Below, piece after piece: positions 26,432-34,800 of a DNA stretch of 64,000 bases. A model generated the notes under the pieces. It saw nothing but the letters and a program-made list of their open reading frames with translations. It had not been told where the DNA came from and did no database searches. The translations under genes were made by a program, and so were the position numbers. Source of the DNA: Actinacidiphila acididurans (GTDB taxonomy: Bacteria; Actinomycetota; Actinomycetes; Streptomycetales; Streptomycetaceae). Each line of letters starts with the position of its first letter. The stretch's first letter is position 1. The DNA lies in contig NZ_JADKYB010000010.1 in the NCBI RefSeq assembly GCF_016918855.1, positions 248,001 to 312,000 of the forward strand. Direction: 5' to 3'.

Positions 26432-27343
26432 ATGGCCATGATTGGCGAGATACACAACGTCAAGATCGGTCAGCTGTACGAGAGCCGCCGACTTGCCCAC
26501 GAGGCCGGCGTTCATCGACCGCTTCAGGCCGGGATCTGCGGGACAAAGAAGACCGGCGCCGAGTCGATCGTCGTGTCTGGCGGCTACAAGGATGACGAGG
26601 ACTACGGCAACGTCATCATCTACACAGGGCACGGTGGCCAGGACGGCTCAAGGAACCAGGTCAGCGATCAGACCCTTGACGATCCGGGCAACGCGGCCCT
26701 GGTAACGAGCCACTTGGAGGGCCTGCCCGTCCGTGTGATCCGCGGGGCACACAGCGGTTCCGTCTACGCCCCCACCGGCGGGTACCGCTACGACGGGCTG
26801 TACCGCGTCACCAGCTACGGCAGCAAGCTTGGCATAGACGGCTTCCTCATTTGGCAATTCAGGCTCGAAGCATATGACGACACCCCGCCCCCCGAAGCGG
26901 TGCAGCAGGAGCTACCTGAGTCATCCGAACTACTCCCCGCGCCCGTGTCGGAGCAGCCGCCCACGGGGACAGAGGCCCCCGAGCGCGTGACCACGAGCGT
27001 GCAGCGCATCGTTCGCAGCACGGCTGTAACTCGGCAGGTGAAGAGCTGGTATGACGGTGCCTGCCAGATCTGTGCCACGACGGTCCAGCTCCCCGGGGGG
27101 AACTACAGCGAGGGAGCACACATACAGGCTCTTGGTGGCCCGCACAACGGGCCGGACATCACCGGCAACGTGCTCTGCCTTTGTCCCACGTGTCACGTCA
27201 TGTTTGACGGAGGAGCAATCATCCTGCTGGATGACCTTACGATCGTTCGCCATGGCGAGCGCGCCGGCAGGCTGCACACGCACCCGACGCATGTCATCGA
27301 CGTGGCCTGCGTAGCGAAGCACCGCGAGCGCTGGCGTCAGTAA
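26432..27343 (+). CDS. SRA (YDG) plus HNH endonuclease, type IV restriction-like
   Basis: A 303-residue nuclease of two domains. Residues about 5-150 are an SRA/YDG domain: HRPLQAGICG, SIVVSGGYKDDEDYGNVIIY, TGHGGQDG and YRYDGLYRV, the fold that flips out 5-methyl- or hydroxymethyl-cytosine. Residues about 205-300 are an HNH domain with EGAHIQALGGPHNGPD, GNVLCLCPTCHVMFD and zinc cysteines (CQIC, CPTC). Such SRA-HNH proteins (McrA-like) cut DNA carrying modified cytosines, protecting against methylated foreign DNA. No sulfur-recognition domain is visible, unlike ScoMcrA. I start at the ATG at 26432, with GGATGGAAGG before it; 26438 is an alternative. There is no methylase beside it, as expected for type IV. 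Confidence 0.88.
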   Translation: MAMIGEIHNVKIGQLYESRRLAHEAGVHRPLQAGICGTKKTGAESIVVSGGYKDDEDYGNVIIYTGHGGQDGSRNQVSDQTLDDPGNAALVTSHLEGLPVRVIRGAHSGSVYAPTGGYRYDGLYRVTSYGSKLGIDGFLIWQFRLEAYDDTPPPEAVQQELPESSELLPAPVSEQPPTGTEAPERVTTSVQRIVRSTAVTRQVKSWYDGACQICATTVQLPGGNYSEGAHIQALGGPHNGPDITGNVLCLCPTCHVMFDGGAIILLDDLTIVRHGERAGRLHTHPTHVIDVACVAKHRERWRQ

Positions 27344-27510
27344 CACTCGGCCAGATCGACTCCGTGCCGGTCGGGACGACCGCCACACCGCACCGCGACG
27401 CCATCGTCCTCGCAGCCGTCTCCACGCCAGCAGATCGAGGCCAAATGGGACCCGCTGAACGTCTTCCAGCGCTCGCTCTCCGTGCGGCTGCCCTGATCCC
27501 ATGGCATGAA

Positions 27511-27535
27511 GGGGGGCCCGGTCACCGGGCCCCCC
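27511..27535. terminator. Perfect 11-bp hairpin ending the polyketide operon
   Basis: GGGGGGCCCGG (27511-27521) pairs perfectly with CCGGGCCCCCC (27525-27535) across a 3-base loop. It begins directly after the stop codon of the type II thioesterase (27536-27538). It lies between convergent genes, about 170 bp past the SRA-HNH stop, and marks the 3' border of the cluster. Confidence 0.75.
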
Positions 27536-28291
27536 TCAGTGCGCGCCGGGGCGCCATCCCCGGATCAGGTCGAGCACTTGCGGGGCTTGATCGCTGAGGT
27601 AGAAATGGCCGCCCGGGAAGAAGTGCAGCTCGAACCGGCCTGAGGTGTGCTCTGCCCAGGCCGCCGCCTCCCGTGGGGTGACCTTGGGGTCTGCGTCCCC
27701 GGTGAGGACGACGACCGGGCAGCTCAGCCGGGGGCCGCCGGCGTAGCGGTAGGTCTCCGCCGCCCGGTAGTCGCCGCGGACCGCGGGGAGGACCATCGCC
27801 GCGACCTCGGGCTCCTCCAAGAGGCTGGCGTCGCTGCCGCCGAGGGCCACGATCTCGGCGATGATCCCGGCGTCGTCCCGCAGGTGCACGGACTCGTCCC
27901 GCTCGATGCTCGGGGCCCGCCGGCCCGAGGCGAACAACACCTCGGGCACGATGCCCCTCGCCTCCAGCCCGCGGGCCACCTCGAAGGCGACCGTCGCGCC
28001 CAGGCTGTGCCCGAACAGCGCCAGCGGCTTGTCCGTCAGTTCCGCGACCAGTCCCACCAGTTCGTCGGCGAGCTCGCCGACCGAGGTGCGGCAGGGCTCC
28101 AGGCGGCGATCCTGACGTCCCGGGTACTGGACGGCCACGACCTCGACCTCGGGCGCGAGGGCCTTGGCCATCGGGAAGAACCAGCTCGCGGAGCCGCCGG
28201 CGTGCGGCAGGCAGACCAGCCGGGCCCCTGCCTCCACCGCTTGGTGGAACCGGCGCAGCCACAGCTCGGCGGTGTCGGCGGTCACAGACAT
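27536..28291 (-). CDS. Type II thioesterase
   Basis: A 251-residue alpha/beta-hydrolase of the editing thioesterase family that accompanies PKS and NRPS. The start LVCLPHAGGSASWF, the nucleophile elbow ALFGHSLGATVAFE (S96), LTGDADPKV and the catalytic FPGGHFYL (H229) are all present. Family role: removing stalled or wrong acyl groups from acyl-carrier domains of the synthase. I chose the ATG at 28291 because GGAGG lies ten bases upstream; an ATG at 28327 would add 12 residues. It is the last gene of the minus-strand cluster, 137 bp after the glycosyltransferase, and is followed at once by a hairpin. Confidence 0.93.
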   Translation of the reverse strand: MSVTADTAELWLRRFHQAVEAGARLVCLPHAGGSASWFFPMAKALAPEVEVVAVQYPGRQDRRLEPCRTSVGELADELVGLVAELTDKPLALFGHSLGATVAFEVARGLEARGIVPEVLFASGRRAPSIERDESVHLRDDAGIIAEIVALGGSDASLLEEPEVAAMVLPAVRGDYRAAETYRYAGGPRLSCPVVVLTGDADPKVTPREAAAWAEHTSGRFELHFFPGGHFYLSDQAPQVLDLIRGWRPGAH

Positions 28292-28386
28292 GGCAGCAGT
28301 ACCTCCGGGTGCGAACGATTTCGACATGCCCTGAAGCCCCCTACCGCCGGGGCCCAGGACCATGCTCACGTCGATCAAGGAACGGG

Positions 28387-28420
28387 CTCCGCCGGGCGGG
28401 GTGCGGCCTGCCCGGCGGAG
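28387..28420 (-). terminator. Intercistronic hairpin between glycosyltransferase and thioesterase
   Basis: CTCCGCCGGGC (28387-28397) pairs with GCCCGGCGGAG (28410-28420), an 11-bp perfect stem with a 12-base loop, starting 8 bases past the glycosyltransferase stop. It may attenuate transcription or stabilise the upstream message; a partial terminator would lower thioesterase expression relative to the synthase. Confidence 0.5.
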
Positions 28421-28428
28421 TCCGGCCA

Positions 28429-29592
28429 TTACCGCGTCAGCAGCTGCTCCAGGACGTCCGCGCCCTTCGACGCGCCGCCCGCGCCGCGTACGATCCGGCT
28501 CAGGGCCTGCGCCCGGGGGCGGGAGGACCGGACGTCCTGGACGGCGTCGCGCAGGCCCCGCACAGTCGGGTCGGTGAGCGTCCTGCCGACCCGCAGCTCC
28601 TCCGCGCGCCGGGCGATCGCCCGCTGTTCCGGGATCTGCGGGACCGCCACGAAGGGCACCCCGTGGTAGAGCGACTCCATCGTCGAGTTCATCCCGGCGT
28701 GGCTCAGGAACACCTCGGTGTGGCGCAGTACCGCCACCTGCGGCACGTGGGCGTGCACCTCGACGTTCGACGGGATGGGGCCCAGCGACTCCTGGTCCAG
28801 GGCGCCCACCGCCATGACGACCTGCCAGTCGCTGTCGCCGAACGCCTCGATGCAGGTCCGGTAGAACTCGGGCCGGTCGTTGAAGACGGTTCCCAGCGAT
28901 ATCAGCAGGACGGGAGCCTGCGACCGGGGGCTCCACTCCTCCGTGGTCTGCCGGCCGCTCAGCGACGGCCCGATGAAGTGGAAGCGCTCGTCGAAGGTCT
29001 CCCCCGACATCTGGAACTCGCGGGGGATGAACACCAGGCTCGTCGGGGCCACGTAGCCGAACATCAGGTTCGGGTCCTCGAGGAAGGTGTGGCCCTGCGC
29101 GAACTTCCCCATGTCCTGAATCGCGGCCACCAACTGGGGGTTGGTGTGGTCGAAGTCGGCCGGTAAGTACACCTGCGCCGCCGAGAAGGACTCGTTCTCC
29201 GCGAAGGTCGGCACCAGGGAGATCTCCCGCACCCCGAGCAGGTTCGCCAGCATCCGCCCGGTGAAGGTCACCGAGTCGTAGCACACCGCGTCCGGCGGGT
29301 CGGCCGAGAAGTGCTCGGACAGGACGGGGAAGGAGGCACGCGCGTCATCGAGGTAGTACTCCATCGTCACGGCGAGCTGCTCCGCCGTGAACTCGCCCCG
29401 CGCCGCCATGTCGGGCGGCAACTGCGAGGGCAGGGTCACCGGCGACGCCCCGGCGGCCACGGGGCCGTCCATGGTGGCCGGTCCCGTGGCGTAGCTGACC
29501 CGGTGACCGCGCCGGACCAGCTCTTCGACCAGCGGCAGGGTCGGGTTCACATGCCCGGACGCGGGCGCGCTCACGAAGGCGAAGTGGGCCAT
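28429..29592 (-). CDS. Macrolide-type glycosyltransferase (GT1, OleD/MGT-like)
   Basis: A 387-residue GT-B enzyme. The N-terminus HFAFVSAPASGHVNPTLPLV carries the acceptor-side GHVNP motif, and the donor-binding end reads FLSHAGMNSTMESLYHGVPF then VAVPQIPEQ, very like the UDP-glucose macrolide glycosyltransferases OleD and Mgt. Family role: transfer of a sugar from a nucleotide donor to a hydroxyl of a polyketide, either as tailoring or as self-inactivation. Its start overlaps the stop of the fusion gene (TGATG), so it is translationally coupled. No sugar-biosynthesis genes are visible here, which fits use of UDP-glucose. Codon 143 is TTA (29164-29166), suggesting bldA control. It could be a resistance gene rather than a tailoring gene. 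Confidence 0.9.
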   Translation of the reverse strand: MAHFAFVSAPASGHVNPTLPLVEELVRRGHRVSYATGPATMDGPVAAGASPVTLPSQLPPDMAARGEFTAEQLAVTMEYYLDDARASFPVLSEHFSADPPDAVCYDSVTFTGRMLANLLGVREISLVPTFAENESFSAAQVYLPADFDHTNPQLVAAIQDMGKFAQGHTFLEDPNLMFGYVAPTSLVFIPREFQMSGETFDERFHFIGPSLSGRQTTEEWSPRSQAPVLLISLGTVFNDRPEFYRTCIEAFGDSDWQVVMAVGALDQESLGPIPSNVEVHAHVPQVAVLRHTEVFLSHAGMNSTMESLYHGVPFVAVPQIPEQRAIARRAEELRVGRTLTDPTVRGLRDAVQDVRSSRPRAQALSRIVRGAGGASKGADVLEQLLTR

Positions 29593-31844
29593 CAGCTCTC
29601 CTCCAGGATGACCGGCAGGGTCTTGTGTCCGTTGGTGAAGAAGGAACCCAGCGGCTGGAGTTCCGACGACGGGACCGCCAGCCGCAGCCCGGGGAACCGG
29701 GAGAACAGCGCGGACAGCGCGGTCGTCGCCTCCAGCTTCGCCAAGGGGCTGCCGAGGCAGTAGTGCACGCCGTGCCCGAAGGTGAGGTGGTCGGCCCGCG
29801 ACGGCCGGGTGACGGAGAAGTCCTCCGCGTCGGCCCCGTGCTGCGCCGGGTCGCGGCCGGCGGCGCCGTAGGACAGCAGGATCGCCTCGCCCTTGCGGAT
29901 CCGCACGCCGTCCACGGAGATGTCCTCCACGGCGTACCGCAGCGGCAGGTTCGGCACCGGCGCCTGCCAGCGCAGCGTCTCGTCCACCACGTCCTCCCAC
30001 GTGCTGGACCCGGACCGGACCAGGTCGAGCTGGGAGGGGTGCGTGGCCAGCGCGTGGACGGCGTGGTCGAGCAGGTTGACCGTCGTCTCGAAGCCGGCGG
30101 AGATGGTGAGCAGCAGGGTGTCCAGCAGTTCCCGCTCGGACAGCCGGGTGCCGTCCGCCTCCTGCGCGGCGATCAGGTCGCTGGTCATGTCGTCGCCGGG
30201 CTCGCGCCGTTTGGCGGCGACGAGATCCTTGAGCAGCATGTACAGCTCACCGGAGGCGGCCTGTACGCCCGCCGGGTCCGCGTCGAGGCTGAACACCGCG
30301 TCCACCAGCCGCCGCAGGTCCGCGCCCGTCTGCGCGGACACCCCGAACAGGCCGGTGATCACCTGGATCGGCAGCGGGAACGCGAACCGTGCGCGCAGGT
30401 CGACCGCCTGCCCCGGCGGCACCGCGGCCAGGTCGGCGATCAGGCCGGCCGTGATCTCCTCGACGCGCGGCCGCATCGCCTCGATACGGCGCGGGGTGAA
30501 CGCCTTGGCCACCAGGCTGCGCAGCCTGGTGTGGTCGGCCCCGAAGGCGGTGAACATGTTCTGCATCGCGACCCACATGATCAGCGGCCAGTCCGGCGGA
30601 ATGTCGCCGTCGCGCCACATGGGCCAGTGCTTGTTCGCGTCCTTGGAGACCTTCGGGTCAAGCAGCAGCTTCTTCGCCAGGTCGTGCCCGGTCACGGCCC
30701 AGGCCGACACGCCACCGGGCAGTTCGACGGGCGTGGCCGGTCCGCGCTCGCGCAAGGCGGCGCCCTCGCCGAAGATGTCGCCGCCCGAGGGGTCGATGAC
30801 GTACGCGTCGGCCGGCGGGGCCTGCGTGCGCACCGGCTCGGTGAAGGTGGTGGTCGTACGGGGCTTGGGCGGCTCGGTGATCTCCAGCAGGGACGCGGTG
30901 AACCGCGAACCCATGCCGAGGCCGATCGACATGATGGTGTCGCCGGGCTTGAGGGTCTCGTCGTGCAGCAGGTGGTCCATGCCGAGCAGTTGGTCGCACG
31001 GCCCGACGTGGCCGAGTTCGCGCAGCATCGGCCAGGTGGTGCGGCCCAGGTCGATGCCGAGCGGCTCCAGCACGACGACCTCCAACTGGGCCAGGCCCAG
31101 ACCGGTGACGACGAACCTGGTGATGTCGGCGACGTTGACGCCGGCCTCCTTGGCGGCCTGCTCGACCGCGGTGACCAGGGCCCCGCTCATCAGCGTCAGA
31201 TACGGGGCCAGGCCGGTGACCTCGATCGGCGTACGGTTGCGGTGGCCTTCGGGGTCCGGGATCGTCGGGGTGGCGAGGACCTCCATCTGGGTCGCGGAGC
31301 TGTTGGCGGTCGCGACCAGCCTCGCCCGGCCGCCCTCGCGGTTGAGCACGGCCGCGACCGCGCCGTCGGCCAGGAAGATCCCGATGGTGGGCTGCCAGCG
31401 TTCCCACCGCGGCGGCAGGAACCGGGCGGTGGCCGTGACCAGGGTCGCGGTCGCGGCCGGGTCGGCCACCAGATGCGCGGCGGCGGACTGCAGCGCCGCC
31501 GAGCCACCGTTGCTGGTCGCCTCGACCTCGTAGACGAGGGCGTGGCCGAGGCCGAGGACGCGCTGCAGGTGGCAGGAGGACGCCATGTGGTCCTGGTGGT
31601 CCATCTGGGCGTAGGCGGCCATGGAGATGTCGGCGCCGCTGAGGCCGGACTCGCGCAGCGCCCCGATCGCCGCGTGCACGGCCATCGCGTGCTCGGTGAC
31701 GTCGTCGGAACGGGTGAACGACACGAAGTCCGACAGCGCGAGCAGCCGCCGCATGGTCTCGGTGTCCGGCACGGCCTGCGTCGCGGGCGTGCGGGGCGGC
31801 AGATATCGCCCCGTTCCGCCGATGTAGACGTTGTCCCAGATCAT
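29592..31844 (-). CDS. KAS III/DpsC-like acyltransferase domain fused to a cytochrome P450
   Basis: One 750-residue protein with two complete enzymes. Residues 1-323 are a thiolase-fold KAS III-like domain (VYIGGTGRYLPPRT, EVEATSNGGSAALQSAAAHL, GHVGPCDQLLGMDHLL), of the branch including DpsC, ChlB6 and CerJ, which transfer acyl groups in polyketide pathways. The nucleophile position is Ser111, not Cys. His279 and Asp284 are the likely partners. A Thr/Pro-rich linker (324-345) leads to a full P450 (346-750): I-helix ISAGFETTVN (582-590), ETLR (622-625) and the haem loop FGHGVHYCLG (C696). There is no stop, frameshift or strong internal ribosome site at the join. The start ATG overlaps the PKS stop as ATGA. 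It presumably acylates and hydroxylates the polyketide or its glycoside; the order and substrates are unknown. Confidence 0.9.
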   Translation of the reverse strand: MIWDNVYIGGTGRYLPPRTPATQAVPDTETMRRLLALSDFVSFTRSDDVTEHAMAVHAAIGALRESGLSGADISMAAYAQMDHQDHMASSCHLQRVLGLGHALVYEVEATSNGGSAALQSAAAHLVADPAATATLVTATARFLPPRWERWQPTIGIFLADGAVAAVLNREGGRARLVATANSSATQMEVLATPTIPDPEGHRNRTPIEVTGLAPYLTLMSGALVTAVEQAAKEAGVNVADITRFVVTGLGLAQLEVVVLEPLGIDLGRTTWPMLRELGHVGPCDQLLGMDHLLHDETLKPGDTIMSIGLGMGSRFTASLLEITEPPKPRTTTTFTEPVRTQAPPADAYVIDPSGGDIFGEGAALRERGPATPVELPGGVSAWAVTGHDLAKKLLLDPKVSKDANKHWPMWRDGDIPPDWPLIMWVAMQNMFTAFGADHTRLRSLVAKAFTPRRIEAMRPRVEEITAGLIADLAAVPPGQAVDLRARFAFPLPIQVITGLFGVSAQTGADLRRLVDAVFSLDADPAGVQAASGELYMLLKDLVAAKRREPGDDMTSDLIAAQEADGTRLSERELLDTLLLTISAGFETTVNLLDHAVHALATHPSQLDLVRSGSSTWEDVVDETLRWQAPVPNLPLRYAVEDISVDGVRIRKGEAILLSYGAAGRDPAQHGADAEDFSVTRPSRADHLTFGHGVHYCLGSPLAKLEATTALSALFSRFPGLRLAVPSSELQPLGSFFTNGHKTLPVILEES

Positions 31845-34800
31845 GCATCGTCCTTTCCCCTGAGTGCGGACAGCCCGGCCCCGTACCCGCTGAAGTCGAG
31901 GAGCCACGTGCTGATGGCCAGCGCCGTGGCAGCGGAGTGCTCCTCCAGTACGGTGAAGTGGTCGCCCGAGACGGTGAGCACCTCCTGGGCGGTGGTGGAC
32001 AGCCGGGGCCACGAGCGCTTCCCGGTGCTCACCAGCAGCACCGGCGCGGTGACGGGCTCCGGGGCGCCGGCCAGATCGAGGTAACGGCCCATGGCCACCA
32101 GCCGGTCGTCGTCGACCGGCTGGACCTGGTGGCCGGCGTCGAGCATGCCGGTGAGCACACCCGGCAGGTCGTCGGGGTAGCCGTCGATCAGCACCACGGC
32201 ACTGGGCCGTGCCCCCCGCCGTTCCAGTTCCCCGGCGGTCGCCAGCGCCAGCCACGCGCCCACCGAACGGCCGACCAGCACCGGCGCGGCGATGGCCGAC
32301 ACGGCCTCGGCGAGTGCCTGGACCAGGACGTCGGCGTCCGCGGGCAGCGGGTCGCCGGCGAAGCCCGGCAGGGTGACCGCCGTGACGTCGCGGGCGGCCT
32401 CCAGCGCGGCGGCGAACCGCCCGTACTCCTCGATGCCGCTGGACGCCAGCGCGGAGGGCAGGCAGACCAGCGACGGCTGGAGGAAGCCGGTCGCGAGGGC
32501 GACCGCCTCGGCCTTGGGCGCGTCGGTGGCCGGGCTCAGCCGGGACGCCGTGGCCAGCAGGTCGAGGCCGTCCTGCGCGCGGCCGACGTCGACGGCCTTG
32601 CGCAGCAGGCGCTCCATCGGCCCGGCGACCCGGTTCTCCGGCGAGCACAGCTGCCCGTAGAGGTGGTTGACGAGTTGTTCGGGCGTCGGGAAGTCGAAGA
32701 CGAGGGTCGCCGGGAGCTGGAGCCCGGTGGCCGCGTTGAGCCGGTTGCGCAGCTCGATGGCGGTCAGCGAGTCGACGCCGTGGTCGCGGAACAGCTGACG
32801 CGGGTCGTCGATCCCGCCGGGGGCCATCCCGAGGATGCTCGCGCTGTGCGTGACGACCAGGTCGAGCAGCAGGGCGCGCTGCTCGGGCTCGGGCAGGGCG
32901 TCGAGCCTGGCCTGGAGGTCGCCGGGGCCTGCCACCGGGGCCTGCGCGCGCCGCGGCCGGGCGAGTCCGCGCAGCAGCGCGGGCGGGGTGTCGATCGCCG
33001 CGAGGTCGAGGCGGACCGGCACCAGCGCCGGGCGTCCGCCCGCCAGGGCGGTGTCGAACAGGTCGAGGGCCTGCTCGGTGGCCAGCGGCAGCATCCCGGT
33101 CCTCGCCAGCCGGCGGTGGTCGGCCTCGGTCAGGTTCCCGGTGATGCCGCTGGACTCGGCCCACTGGCCCCAGGCCAGGGAGGTGGCCGGCAGGCCGCGC
33201 GCGTGCCGGTGCTCGGCGAGCGCGTCGAGGAACGCGTTCGCGGCGGCGTAGTTGGCCTGCCCGGGGGCGCCGAACACCCCGGACGCCGAGGAGAACAGCA
33301 CGAACGCCCGCAGGTCCAGGTGCTCGGTGGCCTCGTGCAGGTGCCACGCGGCATCGGCCTTCGAGCGCAGCACCGTGTCGATCTGCTCCGGTGTCATCGA
33401 TCCCACCACGGCGTCGTCGACGATCGCGGCGGCGTGCACGACGACCCGCAGGTCGGGGATCGAGGCGACGAGATCCCTCAGTGCCCCGCGGTCACCGGCG
33501 TCGCAGGCGACCACGGTGAGGGCGGCGCCCAGCTCCTGCCTGAGCCCGGGCGGCTCGACGCCGCGGCGGCCGGCGAGCACCACGTGCCGGGCGCCGTGCC
33601 GCGCGACCAGGTGCCGGGCGACCAGGACGCCGAGGGTGCCGGTGCCGCCGGTAATCAGCACGGTGCCGTCCAGGGGCGCGCCGTCCAGGGGCCCGGCCGG
33701 GGCGGACGGGGCGGACGGGGCGGCCCTCACCAGCCGCGGCACGAGGGCGGTTCCGTCACGCAACCGGATCTCGGGCTCGCCGTCGCTCACGGCGGCGCGC
33801 ACCGCGGCGGGGATCGCCCGGCGTGAGGCGGCCGTGCCGTCGTGCCGGACGGTCAGGATCCGCCCGGGGTTCTCGCTGTGCGCGCTGCGCAGGAAGCCGC
33901 GGGCGGCGGCCGAGGCCAGGTCGTCGCCGGTGAGGACCACGAGCCGGGCCGGCGTGTCGGTGGCCAGGAACTCCCGTACCGTGCGGAGCAGTTCCCGGGT
34001 CACCGCGTGGGCGGCCGCGACCGGTTCGCCCTCGCCGGCGACCTCGTGGCGGACCGTCTCGGTGTCCGGGCCGTCCGATGCCGCCATCGGGGTCCAGTCG
34101 ACGGCGAACAGCGTGCTCGGCCGGCGCCCGGCCCCGGGACCCGCCGCTTCGACGGGCCGCAGGACGATCTCGTCGATGCTCGCGACCGGCGTCCCGGCGG
34201 CGTCGGTGATCCGCACCGCGCAGGTGTCCGGCCCGGTCGGGTGCAGCACTACGCGGACCGTCCCGGCCGACCCGGTGACCGACACACCGGAGAACGAGAA
34301 GGGCAGCCGCGCCGCGCTGCCGCCGACGCCGCTGTCCTCGGCCGCGAGGCCGGCGAGGAGGGTCAGCGGCTGTATGGCGGCGTCCAGGAGCGCGGGGTGG
34401 AGGCGGTAGCCGGTCAGCGCCGCGGGGTCCGCCGGGAAGCTCACCTCGGCGTGCAGGTCCCCGCCGTGCCGCCGGATGCCGGTGAGCCCCTGGAAGGTCG
34501 GCCCGTAGTCGTAGCCGGCGTCGGCGAGCCGATCGTAGAGCGAGCCGATGTCGATCGGCACGCCCTCGCTGTCGTCCGGCCCGGGCACGGCCGCCCGGTC
34601 CGCCCGTGTCGCCCCGTCCGCCGGCGGACTGAGTACGCCGGTCGCGTGGCGGGTCCACTCGTCGGGCTCGGCGGAGGTGCGGGAGTGGACGGTGACGGGC
34701 CGGCGTCCGGTGTCGTCGGGCGCGCCGACGGTGACCTGCACATGCACACCGTCGCGCTCGGACAGCACGAGCGGCGCCTCCAGGACCAGTTCGGACAGTA

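Noticed and set aside
29592..31844. Two separate genes (KAS III-like and P450) rather than a fusion
   Set aside because: There is no stop codon, and the only nearby alternative start (a GTG at codon 338) lacks a ribosome site; read-level proof is still wanted.
31845..33347. N-terminal extension of the KAS III-P450 frame up to 33347
   Set aside because: Upstream of 31844 the frame lies under the PKS ACP/TE region and encodes Arg/Pro-rich nonsense; the ATG at 31844 overlaps the PKS stop and starts the KAS III domain exactly.
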